This document shows, piece by piece, positions 24,270 to 37,905 of a DNA stretch of 64,000 nt. Position 1 is the first letter of the stretch. Every line of letters starts with the position of its first letter. The notes beneath the pieces are model-generated. The model saw only the letters and a list, made by a program, of their open reading frames with translations. It made no database searches and had not been told where the DNA came from. The DNA is from Endomychus coccineus (lineage: Eukaryota > Arthropoda > Insecta > Coleoptera > Endomychidae), in contig CAUEHT010000002.1 of the NCBI GenBank assembly GCA_958510875.1, forward strand, positions 1,426,001-1,490,000, given 5' to 3'. The position numbers were made by a program, and so were the translations under genes.

Positions 24270-25620
24270 TTTTTGTCACTTTCATCTATTCACAGATACC
24301 TATTGTATTCTCTCATCATTATGTAGTATGAAATTACTTGATTTTCTGGAGAGATGGTCGGTCGTATCAGGGATAATATAACAAGAGCTTGATAAATATT
24401 CGACTATTTTGATTGCATCTAAATTCGACTGTATCTTATAATAATTTAACGAGACACAATGTCTAATCAAATTGATAAATTGATGATAATTAATATACAT
24501 GAAAGAAAGTTATTTTATTTCTTCCATTAATATCATAGAAATCAGAGAGACATATTCACATTATGAGGGACTGTAGACTGAATTACCTACACCATCTATC
24601 TCTGCGTTTTTAGTTTCGCCAAACCGATTCATTCCCAAATATCTACTTCAATAGGCAATATCACTATCTTCCGAATTCAGTTTAATTACCCCTGTAACTG
24701 AAATATAGTAATAAAATTATATGTACGCATAGTTTTTCGAACAATACATGCTGTAATATTCATAAAAACACCTCTTGAAAATGTGACAATTCCGAGGAAC
24801 TTTCAAACAACGTTGCTTTCGCGGCCAGTGATGACGTAACTAGTACTATCATAGATCAACATAATATAATATATGTGAGTTCATTGCATAGATAACTCTA
24901 CTAGTTATCTATGGTTCATTGTAACCACAATATCATCTGCAAATATGTGTTGGCAGTTGAAATATATTACGGGAATTTGAAGTAAATATTATTTATAACA
25001 ATAATTGTTGGTCATACGAGGATGAAATAACAACATAAAGATGAAAAACAGCTCGCGAAAGCTATTAAATAAATAAAACAGTTCTTTTCAAATAGAAGAT
25101 ATACGGAGAATAATTATCTAAAAACTATATTACTCGTTAACTCGTTCGAACAGAGCAGTTTTAAACTTCCAATGTCATTGTAGAAACTAATTCAAAGTTG
25201 TTGAGGTTAAATAACGAACATTGATGAACGAAAGTTAGCTAATCTAAAATAATAACAAGAATTTAGAGAAATAATGTTAGGAATATGGGTGTATTGTATT
25301 CGAATTAAAACATAAACAAACAATAACAAAGGAATCAGTTCTCAACGAACCACCAACTGTCACCTATTCCTGTTCATGCTTATATGATGTGCAATGTTGT
25401 CATGTGTTCAACACTAAAATTCCGTACATGCCTAGTTGAAATTACCGTGCATTAATTATTTTGTTACTTGTCGTAAAAACTATTATTTATAGGCTGAACA
25501 TATTACATAATCATTGAAACATCAAAATTTCAAAAATAGTTTTATTTAATTTTTCTTAAAAGTACAAGATGAAGCCAAAAAAAAATAATTGTTGGAAAAA
25601 TTAAACCTCACATTTTACCT
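24270..25620. other. AT-rich stretch, nothing recognised
   Basis: Only short frames without motifs. Possibly decayed transposon sequence flanking the hAT remnant. Confidence 0.35.
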
Positions 25621-25625
25621 TATCA

Positions 25626-26693
25626 CTAAAACTCAACACAAACAATATCATCATCTGCTTCAACGGAATCCTTGGCATCTTCGACGACATTTTGTTTCCC
25701 ATGTAAATTTGAATTTGCCATAAGGGATATCATATTTTCGTTTGGGGTAAATTTGATACAATCATCATATTCACTCACACATTGCTTTGCCAAAAGACAG
25801 CCATTAATAGTTTCCGTTATAAGTTTATTGCGACTTTTAGTTTTTATATTGTTTACGGCACTAAAAACTCGTTCACAACTAGCATTTGAATGAGGAAAAG
25901 ACGAAATATACAAAACAAAAGATACCAGATGGCAAATTTTCTGAAAATTGGCTTCATCTCATAACTTAGTGAAATAGACAAAAAAAAATGGTTTACTAAA
26001 TTAAATTGTGTTCTATAACCAAAACAGTGAAAAGTGTGCTGATCCTTATTATTGAATGTTGTGTGATGTGTTGTGATGGTTGTTGTGGGAATCGGGATGT
26101 GTCTGTTATATGCTTGTGTATAGGTGTATATGAGAGGACATGTTTACGCATATCACCTATTTTTGCTATTTATATTTAAAGTTATTTCATCATAAATTAT
26201 TTTCTTTCTTGTGGTTCACTTCTACTTATACCAATTATAAATAATAAGGTAAATTGAAATCACGTACAAGCGATAGTTCCCTCGGAACTAAAGCTTCTGT
26301 GATATTCCCTGTTTATTTGCATCATCTCAATTATACACTCTATTGTAATTCCTTTATCTTTATGTGAATAAACATATATTATTATTATTATTATTATTGG
26401 TCAACTGACGAAATACTATCACCAAAATCATATCGTTTTTCAATTTCTTTACGTAATTTACCATAAAATTCTTGACAGCGTTCATAAGGTGCCTTACTAA
26501 TAAATCGGATCTTTGTTATATCTCTTTTATTAATTTCATTATGAATGTCTACTCCAAAATATAATTCATTTTTCGGCAAATAACGTGATTCCTCTTCTGG
26601 ATCGATTTTATAAATGTCAGTTTGCAGAACATACTTTCGTTGCATATAACATAACAAAATTTCTTTGTAAATGTCACACATTACGGCATGCAA
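25626..26693 (-). pseudogene. Decayed hAT transposase (C-terminal half)
   Basis: The minus-strand frame 26693-26394 carries DPEEESRYLPKNELYFGVD and EFYGKLRKEIEKRYDF, typical of the central part of some hAT proteins. The frame 25913-25626 carries SNASCERVFSAVNNIKTKSR, the hAT dimerization signature (SxxxERxFS). About 480 bp between them is not open. No DDE residues or terminal repeats were located. Confidence 0.75.
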
Positions 26694-26699
26694 AATGAA

Positions 26700-29600
26700 T
26701 GAAGAAAAAAATGTGTAAAATTAAAAATCTATCAACTGTGTAACGTAACGTTTCTACTTGTCAAGAGATGGCGCAAATTTTTACTTACTATGTAACTTAA
26801 TAAAGCTGATTGATGCTTTTGAATTAGAAGAAAGAAAGCATCTAATGAACCATTGATTAATGTTTTTTTATCAATGAATGAACCAAAGACATTTAATAAC
26901 TTTCCAGAAGTTAGCGATTTTGTGTACTTTGCAACTAAATCATTTTTAAATAGATTTTAATTTTTATCAATAACTGCTTGGCCTATCCTATAACCATTAT
27001 AAAAGAATTATCTATTCTGTTTTATTAATTTAAAAAGAAAGTATATCCATAAATTTTTATAATAATCTTATTGCCTAAATGGTTTCGAATTTCCCGCTTC
27101 AACATAAATTAAAATACTGAGAAGAAATCTATTGAGAATGAAGGAATTTTTTATTTCGATAAAACATAAAAATATGCGTCTTATTCAAAATTTCTCCACC
27201 TCCGAAAAAAATGATGAACAGTTCAAATCTTGTTTTCGAGATTATTCAACGGAGATTCTGTGTAGCGAGATCATTTTCACAAAAGTTTTATTAGACTCAG
27301 AATTATAATTTATCAGAATCTAAAATTGATGAAAAATTCATTCTTGAAATAGTAGCAATACGTTTCTTCCTGAGTTTAAACAAAGCAGATCTTTTCAACG
27401 CCAACCCTTATTTTCCTTTTAGGAGTTTCAGGTAGTGGCAAATTTGATACATTCTGTAAAAATTCACTGGCATTTTCATTCGTATCATCCAGAACAGAAG
27501 ATTCCGGAGAATTTAACAAAAAATTGTCTATTGTTGTACAGGTTTCTTAACCGACAGTTCCTCGTACATTACAGGATGCACGTTTCTCTTTAATCCGTTT
27601 TTAGTAGGGTTGCAAAAAGATGCAGTAGTACAATGATTCTCACAAATACGTTTATTTCTAAGCTTCATTTGAGCCAAATTTGAATTACCTGGAAATGAAA
27701 TTTGTAATGTCATTTCAGTTGATAGTATTCAGGAGTGAAATAACAAATTACTAGGCATGTAAATTTTCGCATATGAGTAATTTATTCGATTGAAATGAAC
27801 TAATTCGATGGTTCTTACATAATTAAATAATATAATTTAGTTCACATTATCACCCTTTTTGCACTAAATTTCTAACTAATCTAAGGCAGTTTTTGATTGC
27901 GATATACAGCCATTTTCAAAGGCTTAAGTTTTTACCTGAATTCAATTTACATTGCTTCTGATAACAATGATATCAACCGAGGATACATATTAATAAATAT
28001 CAGAGGATAATCTCGATTGCATTTAAATAAATAATTGTGGTCACAAATATAGACTTGTATACACAATCATTCGCTTTCCTTGTAACATAACTGCATAAGG
28101 TGTGTACCAACATTTATATCTCTTGGGTTGCCACTCAGGCATGAGACTCTTTCCGTAGCATTTTAGGTCATAAGTATTTTTGTCACCAATCGACGAACAT
28201 CTATATTTCTAACTGTAATTAATTGTGAAATGTAAAGTTAATAAATAGGTCTTAAGGTTAGTACTGTGTATCAATTAAATCTACAGTCCACTATATCAAG
28301 CCAAACCTAGTAGGTGTATATTATCTCATTTAGCTTCATCAAGAAATATTTATATTTATATTTATCAGAAAAAGGTTAAATACTTAGTTGATTAAAAAAA
28401 AAACCACCTGGTATTTGTTGATGTGGAAGTAACATCATCGCTTTTATTTTGTTAAATTTTTATCAGACTGTTCACCTAAATTTCCATTTCATTTTTCAAA
28501 AGCAAGATGGGGTTAGGCAACACATAACCATTATTAGATGGTTTGCATATTTGCCGATAGGACCATCAATATACTTAAGTTACTTGTTAGCGTTTTATAG
28601 TATAGATCTTTATAGTTATATAAAAACTTTTTTGTAGCTATTGTTTTAATTATGTTTGGTAGCAGAATGCTCTTATTTCTCGTCCTACTTGAATTGTTAG
28701 TATATTTCGTTGTTAATATGTGATGAAATGAAAATAAAATAGTTGCCTCATACTCAGAGGGTTGTTATCCTTGGTGAAATCATTTTTAAATCTGAATATA
28801 AATCTTAAACCGAGACAATAAATTTGTGATGTGTGTAAAGATTATAAATATTTCAAAAAAATTTACAAATCATTCATAATCAATTATTCGACTGATCAGA
28901 ATTGAGACAAAGCATTTTCCGCTTATTTGAACTAGGTGGCCTACTATGTTAAAATGTAGTTTATAGACAAAGTAATGAAGATTGATTCACAAAAATTTTG
29001 CGATTAATTTTAGTAAATATGTGGCGAGAATCTTACCTTTTCTATATTTCATGAGCTTTTGCATTCGATAATAAAAAAGTATTTTATCGATAAAATATAA
29101 GATTTTATCAAGAATTGAATAGAAAATTTAAATTCAGTCTTTAATTATGATAAAATGAAATAAGTTCAATAAATGTACAAAAATAAAAATGCAATATATT
29201 TCTGGAAATGTGAAAAATCACTAACAAATAGTTGATTAATTCTGTCGAATACCTAATACTCATTGTTTGAAAGGTGAATCATTATATAAATTACTGATGA
29301 AAGCTCAAGTATGCATTGAATGAGGAATTGATACTAATATATTAACTTTGATGTTTCTTTTTACGTACGGTAGGTATAAATTCAAACTAATATTGCTGCC
29401 TAGCAATTTAGCTCATACGATATATCCCTGAAGATTTTCACAAGTTAGTAAAATATTATCCAAACTAGGAAGTCTTCAAAGCTATCAAGTCACATAACAA
29501 CATTGAAATTTATTATCAATAGACAACATACACATAAGGTACCTACTGTTAATCTTTTAACGAAATCAGGAAACTTCTCGGAAGCAATTGATTCACCTAA

Positions 29601-30048
29601 TAACCGTTATTCCTCAGAATCATCACATTACATGTTTTAGAACAGTGGCACATTCTCGGTAACATGTAAATTAAGAAAAATAATAATAATATTGACACAA
29701 TTCTACATTACTGAATCGTCAATATTTCGCAGGTCTTATTTCAAAGCTAAAAAGAAATGAGGAAATGAGGAGAATGGGGTAGATAACTAAAAATAAATAA
29801 AGATAAATAGAGCTTTATCCGCTCTTTCTGCATTCATCACCATAAGTTGCCATGCAAACAAACGGGTCCTCAAAATTTAATTATCATTCCAAATAATATT
29901 ATGATTGCTAAACATTATAAATAATAAAGTCTAGTCCGTAATTCATATTTTGAATAATGAAATTGGAAACAGTTCCATCTGCTTCTGCTTTGTTTTACTG
30001 TGCCCGTTGGATATTTTTAGTTCTATCTATGTTAGTGTTGGCGCATAG
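26700..30048. other. AT-rich stretch without recognised genes
   Basis: A (TTA)n run lies at 26376-26398 just before it. Frames such as 27528-27713 and 28449-28637 show no motif. Parts may belong to the flanking hAT copy. Confidence 0.35.
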
Positions 30049-30331
30049 CACGGTCGTATAGACAGGTCTGGAAACTCGAGCTTGTTTCCTATGTGAGAAG
30101 TGAGTCCGCTAAGCGTCGACTTTCGCGTAGTACCAAAAGGCGCCACGTAGGGGTATTTTCTGAAAACTGTCAGTTGACCTGTAAACACAAGGCATACCTG
30201 CGTTTTCAGAATCGTTTTACCACCTCGTGATCCAAGCGCCAGCTGGTGACTGAGCGAGGGACTACGAGTTAGACGACGCGTAAGCGACTCATCTCAACCA
30301 TAGAGTTTCCGGACCTGTATGTACGACCGTG
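30049..30331. mobile_element. 283-bp MITE with 29-bp terminal inverted repeats
   Basis: The left end CACGGTCGTATAGACAGGTC pairs with the right end GACCTGTATGTACGACCGTG across about 29 bp. Flanks GCGCATAG and GCGTAGAG agree at 6 of 8 positions, a possible eroded 8-bp duplication. The interior is GC-richer than the surroundings and non-coding. A truncated relative is at 12398-12609. Confidence 0.8.
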
Positions 30332-30399
30332 GCGTAGAGTAATAATATTATTACTCTATGGTGTTGGTTATGCATGTAATTGACATATACGTAGGATTC

Positions 30400-32850
30400 A
30401 TTCACAATGAATCGATTCGACTCGGAATGCCATAGTTTGATTCGATTAATTAACCGATTCCTTTTTACCTATGCTTCGAATTCAATTCGGTTATTCAAAA
30501 AGAGTGGAAAAAAGCTAAAAACACTAGTTTGTTCCTAGGTAAAAAGCATTAGTTTCGGGAAGCAAAAGAGTTCACAACTTCAAAATCATTACCCAATACG
30601 CAATTTATTGAAATTATAAATGTACAAAAAAAAACATAGACAAATATAAAGAACATAATAAATAATAAAGATACAAAAAATAAAAATTATTTTGGGTTCT
30701 TATAGCCATGAATTAAGATTCTGGTAATTCCGTTTTGATTCTTTGCTGCCAATCCTTCACATGTAATGAACCAAGAAGTTTTGATAATCTTTTGGCTGAT
30801 AGGCAGTTTAATGACTGTCAATAAGTTTCCTGCCTTTGAAAATAGCTTTTCCGAAGGCACTGATGTATTAGGGGTGACAATCAAATATTTTAAGGCAATT
30901 TTTGATAAATTTCTCCAGATTTACCCAGTACTTAAATGTATCTTGCTTTTGAGGATAAGGTTGACCAATAAATAATGTTTCAACTCATGCACTTCCGTTC
31001 CCCATTTAAAGTTTCAGATTGCTGAACATTAGTATTAGAGGACACTAACTGTTCATGGTATGACCACAAGTCATTTAGATTATAATTTGATTGTTCTGGA
31101 AGTTGCTCTTCGATTTGTAAACTTGTCTCTTGAATTGCATTCGAAATTAATATAATTATTGAATTAGCAGCATTGGATTTTTAAAATGAATTTTTTAATA
31201 CCGGGGATCTAATATTGTGTAGCTATTGCAAGAATTTTAACAAATTCAGTGCCTTCAAGTCTTTTATCCATTTCTTTCAAAATATTTGATTTTAAATCTA
31301 ACACAGTCTCAGAAATTAGATCGAACATTTCTATAACGTGGGTCATTCATTTTAGGAGAGGAATTACAGAACTACATGTTACATAGTCACTTCCACAAAG
31401 CTAAACAGTAACAAATTCAATTGGTTGTAAAAGGTTTTTCATTTCCTTTGCCATTTCCAATTCAAATCCCATTAACATCTTGGAAATTTCAATAACACTA
31501 AGCTTACTATGTCTGCCAATAAAATAAAATGTTCTAGAATGTGAAATTCCAACAGGTGGGTACTTCCTGAATTAGTTCGAAAAAACTACCATCACTTTTA
31601 CCTTCATCCAATTATAAACGTTGTAACTTGTCTGATGCACTCACTGTCTGTTTAGTATGAGTTACTATGCTATTAATTTTATTTAATAATTGTTGAACTG
31701 CAAGATCAAAACATTATATAGCTTTAGTTGCCACAAGATTTAATCTGTGTGCGAAACATGAGAGTTGTTTGAATTTCCCGAATGTGTCAAATACAGCTTC
31801 TGCGATAGAAAAAGACAAAGTACTTTTAACGATCATGAACAAAACGCGTCAGTAATTTGTGTTGATAGTGCCTTCACGACTATAAGAGCTGATGGATTGG
31901 AATGCTTCATCCAGAATTCTTAATTTCGGTCTGGAGCTGGTACATTGATGTAGCTGTGTCCTTCCGATGATCACTGGTTGCTCTAAGTCTAGGGCTGTAG
32001 TTGCACTAGTTGTAGTTGCAGTTGAACTTGTGCTCGGAGTAGGTGATTTGGAAGTATCATGGTGATCATCACATGCACTTCTATAGAATTCAAATAAATA
32101 AGAGAATGTTTCTCATTATAATTATTACAACTTACCTATGTTCTAGTCCTTTATTTTCAATCCTAGAGATAGATATGGATGTGCAATGGAACTGGAATCA
32201 GTTACAGTATTACGTAAATTACTATGATGCTTTCTTTTCAGGAGGTTACTGACATTTGTCGTATTTCCAGAAAATGTCGATACGTTATGACAAAGTTTAC
32301 AGGGTACAGTATTTGTATTATCTTTAAGGAAAAATTTTCACACGTTACTTGTTTTTGGAGCCGCCATTTCAACAAATGTACATTCAACAGCTTACATTAT
32401 CACGTTACACTTTATTCAATCATAATGTCATAATTTAATCCAATAAAACGTAAAATTTATAAATCAATTTAGATTCGCCGTGGAGTAAGGGACGGAAAAG
32501 GGACTTCCCGTAATCATGTAGAGCGAGATTAGAGCTTCATCTGAACTTCTCTTGGGATTAAGCTGGATGTTAGATAACTATAATAATAGATGACAGAGTT
32601 TCTCTATTTATAGATTTCTAGTAGTAGAAATTTATAATCGAAGCGAAAAATTGCACTGTCGCTCAATAGAGGGCGGCATCAAAATTACAAGATCGTTTCT
32701 AATTAAATAATCGAAACAATTGAAACGATTCCCCAAATAATCTAAGAGTGTTGAAAAGATTCATTTCCTTCGGTGCTTAAACATCTTTGAATCGATTCCG
32801 TGTTGAATCGATTCATAATCGCCCATCCCTACGTATTCATACTCCACGCG
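30400..32850 (-). pseudogene. Decayed hAT element with BED finger and dimerization domain
   Basis: Minus-strand traces in order: a BED-type finger (NTVPCKLCHNVSTFSGNTTN) near 32240-32320, CFAHRLNLVATKAI near 31720-31760 (the hAT C-x2-H region), and PNTSVPSEKLFSKAGNLLTV at 30820-30880 (dimerization domain). Frames are broken throughout. The right flank GAATCGATTCATAATCGCCC then ATCCCTA (about 32810-32836) looks like a hAT end, and a GAATCGATTC block also occurs near 30407. Clean target duplications were not found. Confidence 0.75.
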
Positions 32851-33058
32851 TACGTTAGATGTTGCCAAGCTGTCAAGTCATGTAAAATATATACCGATAC
32901 CATCGATTTTACCGTGACGTCACTACCTGCAACCGGAATTGCTATGTCCCCGGTGTGACCTTTGCATATATGGAGCATTTTGGGGTCGACCCCAAAGGGA
33001 AGCTTGGGGGCTCAAAGAGCGCATTCCATAAAATTTTTGTCCCCGAAGTACCCTTTGT
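32851..33058. other. Short non-coding stretch before TA tract
   Basis: Contains TTTTGGGGTCGACCCCAAAG (about 32970-32990), a small perfect hairpin. No gene. Confidence 0.4.
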
Positions 33059-33165
33059 ATATATATATATATATATATAAACAAGTTTAAAGTTTCTTTG
33101 CCTAATTGGCCACTATCTTTTAAGTTATATATATATATATATATATATATATAGCTTAATACAGC
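33059..33165. repeat. Two short (TA)n runs around a fragment of the tRNA-bearing unit
   Basis: (TA)n at 33059-33080 and about 33127-33153. Between them is AAACAAGTTTAAAGTTTCTT and GCCTAATTGGCCACTATC, the same block found in the array at 56494-58072, in minus orientation. Confidence 0.75.
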
Positions 33166-33737
33166 TAAACGGGAATTTCGGTCTGTAGTTGGGCAATCAA
33201 AAGAAAACTATTTTTTCTATACCACTATTTCGCAATAATTAATTGCTTTTCAGGGTACTACAATTTTTACAAATTAGATGACAATTATGTATTTCGGTTA
33301 ATACTTACAGAAGTTTAGGTTAATATTAAACTAGTCATTTTTACAAAAACCATTTAGATTTTTCCTCACCTTATTATAATCATTGGACTGAAGATTCTAT
33401 TTTACAATTATATAACCAAGTTAAATTTAAAAAGAAGACGAATTACAATGAGATGAAAATGGATGATACATTTTGAAACTGTAAAGATACACGTGCATAT
33501 CGGACTTCACAATCAGCTGTTAGTCCGATATGCACGTGTATTTTTACCGTTATAACCTGACAAGTTAAATGTCAAATTCCAAAATGTATCCATTTCCATC
33601 TCATTGTAATTCGTATTTGTTCTAAATAAAGTAAAATTGTAGTACCCTGGAAAAGCAATAAATTATTGCGAAATATTGGTACAGAAAAAATAGTTTTCTT
33701 TCGATTGCCCAACTACAGACCGAAATTCCCGTTAACA
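33166..33737. mobile_element. 572-bp foldback (full-length palindromic) element
   Basis: The left arm starts TAAACGGGAATTTCGGTCTG, mirrored by CAGACCGAAATTCCCGTTA on the right. The centre is an extended hairpin with TACACGTGCATATCGGACT (33489) and AGTCCGATATGCACGTGTA (33522). Indels separate the arms, so the element is not freshly formed. No coding frame. Confidence 0.75.
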
Positions 33738-33780
33738 AACCTTTCTAAATTTCAACTAGTAACGGTCGTTACTACCTTTC

Positions 33781-34157
<377 letters not shown>

Positions 34158-34214
<57 letters not shown>

Positions 34215-34232
34215 ATATATATATATATATAT
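34158..34232. repeat. (TA)n microsatellite, slightly interrupted
   Basis: About 75 bp of TA with one C interruption. It starts immediately after CTTAAGTT of the tRNA-unit body, as at 56494. Confidence 0.95.
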
Positions 34233-34249
34233 ATTTACATCCCGCTATC

Positions 34250-34600
34250 TCCAGGGCGCCCTTTCACTATTCCTACTCTGAGCGTCCACTGCGTATTTCT
34301 CATACAATCCCTACTATAACGTATGACTATATTCCATCTTTGAACAGTAGAGGTCGTAATAAATTCATAGCTTTCATATTATAGGAAACAATTTTCAAAA
34401 TTTGCATTCTACTGATTTCAGAGCGTCCGTTCATAAAGCCGCTCCTGAGCGTCCAAAATATACAGTAAAGCTTTCAAATTTCGGGTACTCAGCGTCCCCG
34501 GTGTATAGTTTGCTTTCATACACCACATTTCTGAGCGTCCAGCGATGTTGCCAGTTCAGAAGGCTTATAATCGATATGAAAGATTTTACAAATCAAAAGA
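34250..34600. repeat. Block with recurrent CTGAGCGTCC motif
   Basis: CTGAGCGTCC or close variants occur near 34280, 34419, 34448, 34489 and 34531. Related blocks lie at 38340-38630 and 47180-47530. Function unknown; probably a dispersed repeat family. Confidence 0.55.
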
Positions 34601-35409
34601 TAAGGCTAATCCTTTCGGACCGTTGTTGATTAAAACTGTTTTGTTGATCCTCTACAACAGTCCCAAAAATCACATTGCATATCATATCCTTTCTTGAATA
34701 ACTGATGAACATTTCAGTTATATTTAAAGTTCAAAATTGAAAATATCCAATATGTAATGTATTTTTTATAAGAAAATGTAGAGATAAATTTATTACTTAA
34801 CTTGAAATTGCGTATTTTTCTAACCAAACGAAATTTTCTGTGGGAAATTATAAATTTTTAATAAAATTTGAAGGTAATGAGAATGAAAAATTCCTTGACT
34901 AAAAACGCACTTCATTCAACATAATCAAACTTAAAAACAAACGAAACCTTCTCTTATTCTATATAGACAGAAAAATAAATAACTATATAAGAAATAGACA
35001 GAAAAATATATTACTAAATAATAATCTTTCTATAACCCGACGGCAGTTGTTGTCCACATACGTAAAAATTGTCCACATAGGTTAAAGGTATTAACTTCTT
35101 GACAACCTCTTTTGAGCTATAAAATCTTTTTTTAAATCGATTTGAAGAGCAGTTTCGAAAATCCGTATCCAAGATCATCTTTTAGCGTTAAAAGGAATCT
35201 TGAATATACATTTCTAAAACGATTCCAAACATTTTTTAGCTTGAAAGAGGATACTGAATACATTTATTCAATCTACAGGTAATGACAAATTTAAACAAAT
35301 GGAATAATAATTTTTTCTTGCTATATACAGGAGTTGGGTCAAGAAATATGTAGATAAATAAATCACTTTTTTCTATAGAACTCAACAGCATCAGACTGTG
35401 GTAACTCAC
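34601..35409. other. AT-rich stretch, nothing recognised
   Basis: No motif-bearing frame. Ends at the 8-bp target site of the hAT element. Confidence 0.4.
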
Positions 35410-35860
35410 CAGTGACGGCACCTCGAAGGAGGCTAGGGAGGCTCAGCCTCCTCACCAATTTATCTTAATGATCATTCTCCATTTTATTCCCTGTTTCTCT
35501 GATAATTCTTTAAATTTTACAATTAATTCCCCGTTCTCAGTAGTTATTTTCAATCTGGCAACAGTGGCCAGAGGCTGGATTCTCTATATATCTCAAACGC
35601 TAAATACGTGTGGTCAACACAGTTGCCGTTTTTCCAACCATTCAATTGCCCAGTGGGGTGAAACAGCGAATATGGCAATACAGTAGGGAGGCTAGCTTTT
35701 CGTACCCATTCGTCGGTCGAATGAAATACGATTACTTGCTCCCGCCTCCCGCTGCTAGAAGAATGCGGCAGCTCAGTTGTTGTTTTCATTCCACGAGGCG
35801 TAGTAAGGTTAAGTAGTTAATTTTTAAGTTATCTAATCGGAATCGGTGAACGTTAAATTT

Positions 35861-37609
35861 ATGAGTGACTTAGTTGCAGAGTTCTTAGAAAATCCATTTA
35901 GTGGATTAACATATGATAGAAAAGTGTTCTTCAAAAACAAACGGCCCCTACCGGATTTGAAAGGATTAGTGATGGCAGGGAAGTATCAAAATCGATCGTT
36001 TAATACTGATAATTATAAAAAATATGTATGGTTAACGGGATCTGATGTACACAATAAATTATATTGCTGGTATTGCTTGCTATTCACATCAGATACAACT
36101 TCATGTTGGGGGCACTTGGGTTATAATGATTTGAAAAATTTAGCTCGTGGCCTAGAAAGACATGAAAAATCGCAGGAACATATTACATCGTGTATTAAGT
36201 TTAAATTAACCGGTAAACAGAATATTGTTAATGCGATTGATTCTACACGAACACGCGAAATAGAAAATCATAATAATACAGTTAAAGAAAACCGCGAAGT
36301 TTTAAAAAAAATCATTGATTTCTTATTGTATTTATCATTTCAAGATTTGGCTTTTAGGAGGCATGATGAAACTGAAAATTCAGTTAATGAAGGTAATTTT
36401 AGGGAATTGTTAGATTTGTTTTGTAAATACGACAGTGAGCTTCGCGATTTTATGACTAACGCGTCAGTATTTGCAGGCACCTCAAAAACAATACAAAACG
36501 AAATTCTTGATTCAGTAAATTATGTCCTCCGAAATCACATAGAGGATGAATTATTTAATGTCCTTTTTTTTTCGTGGCAGGTTGACGAAACAACTGATAT
36601 AACGTGTAAATCACAATTATCAATAATTTTTAGATTTGTAAAAAATGGACAACTAGTGGAAAGATTTTTAGGGTTTTATGACGTTAGTTCGGGAAGAACA
36701 GCGATCAATTTATTTAATTTCTTAATGGAAACATTTCAACGATTTGACTTTGCGAATAAATTAATAGATCAAACCTACGACGGCGCATCTGTAATGGCGG
36801 GACATTTAAACGGTCTTCAAACAAAAATAAAATCAGTTTCGCCTCAGGCTATTTTCACCCATTGTTACGCTCACAACATGAATTTGGTTTTAAGTAATGC
36901 ATGTAATTCCATTAAGGAAGTTAGAATTTTTTTTTCCAACTTATCGTCAGTTTCAAATTTTTTTAGCAAATCCACCAAACGAACTGAAATTTTGAATAAC
37001 ATAGTAGGAAACAGAATTCCCTGTAATGCTCCAACTCGATGGAATTTTACATCACGTGCAGTGTTTACCATTCACAAAAATAAAGACAAATTAATTGAAA
37101 CATTTGATTTTATATTAAACAGTTATGACTTTTCGACAGATCAGGTTTCATTAAATGCTGCTGTTGGTTTAAAATCTTATTTAGAAAATGAAGAATTTTT
37201 GTTTTTTCTTGATACTTTTAAATTAATATTTGAACAAACTGATCTTATTTTTCAAATTTTACAACATAAATTCACTGATATAATTTATTCAAGAGATCGT
37301 TTGAAACATCTCATTGATACAATTTCAAGTTTCCGTAATACAGAATTTCATTTTAATATTTTATTTCAAAATTTTTCAACTGATGAGGCTCCTCCCGCGA
37401 AAAGGAGGAAAACATATAATTTGGTAGACAAGAAACTACATTATGAACAACTTTTTTATGAAATTTTAGATACCATTAAAGGTCAAATTGAGATTCGATT
37501 TTCCGATTTACATGAATTGAAGTTTTTCGACTTGACGGATAGAAGATTTTTCGAATCTTTTTCAAAAGAGTTTCCCAATACACTTTTAGATAACTTAGTT
37601 CTAAAATAA
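35861..37609 (+). CDS. hAT transposase (ZMYM1/DUF4371-like), frame open for 582 codons
   Basis: Residues counted from ATG 35861 (the frame is also open from a GTG at 35846). A TTF-type zinc finger lies at about 50-115 (Cys69, Cys72, His101, His107). Catalytic-domain landmarks: Asp242 in WQVDETTD, Asp307 in TYDGASVM, Cys335 and His338 in HCYAHNMNL, and Trp394 in APTRWN. These match cut-and-paste hAT enzymes of the ZMYM1-like branch. The frame stops at 37607-37609 after NTLLDNLVLK, before the C-terminal dimerization domain. That domain continues in other frames (see 37606-37905), so this copy is broken by frameshifts. Alternative: a domesticated gene. The matching transposon ends and target duplication argue against that. 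Confidence 0.9.
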   Translation: MSDLVAEFLENPFSGLTYDRKVFFKNKRPLPDLKGLVMAGKYQNRSFNTDNYKKYVWLTGSDVHNKLYCWYCLLFTSDTTSCWGHLGYNDLKNLARGLERHEKSQEHITSCIKFKLTGKQNIVNAIDSTRTREIENHNNTVKENREVLKKIIDFLLYLSFQDLAFRRHDETENSVNEGNFRELLDLFCKYDSELRDFMTNASVFAGTSKTIQNEILDSVNYVLRNHIEDELFNVLFFSWQVDETTDITCKSQLSIIFRFVKNGQLVERFLGFYDVSSGRTAINLFNFLMETFQRFDFANKLIDQTYDGASVMAGHLNGLQTKIKSVSPQAIFTHCYAHNMNLVLSNACNSIKEVRIFFSNLSSVSNFFSKSTKRTEILNNIVGNRIPCNAPTRWNFTSRAVFTIHKNKDKLIETFDFILNSYDFSTDQVSLNAAVGLKSYLENEEFLFFLDTFKLIFEQTDLIFQILQHKFTDIIYSRDRLKHLIDTISSFRNTEFHFNILFQNFSTDEAPPAKRRKTYNLVDKKLHYEQLFYEILDTIKGQIEIRFSDLHELKFFDLTDRRFFESFSKEFPNTLLDNLVLK

Positions 37610-37905
37610 CACTGCACAATGAATTATGCGTTATATACTCGGATAAAGATATTTTAGGCCAGTACGACAGTCACGCCGATATGATAAAATATATGATAGA
37701 CTATGATTTGCAACAAGTTTTACCTCAGTTTTATAAACTACTTTGTTTGACACATTCCTGTCAAGTCGGCATCGGTGGAGAGATCATTTTCTACTCTCAA
37801 ACGAATTAAAACTTACGTGCGAAATACAATGGACCAAAATCGTTTATACAATGTTAGTTTGATATCTATTGAAAAAGATTTAGTAAAACACAAAACAAAA
37901 TGATA
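37606..37905 (+). pseudogene. Frameshifted C-terminal part of the hAT transposase
   Basis: In the next frame the sequence reads ITLHNELCVIYSDKDILGQY and continues to KLLCLTHS; after a second one-base shift near 37755 it reads SASVERSFSTLKRIKTYVRN and SLISIEKDLV. The last is the hAT dimerization domain. Two single-base shifts separate it from the main frame. Confidence 0.85.
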
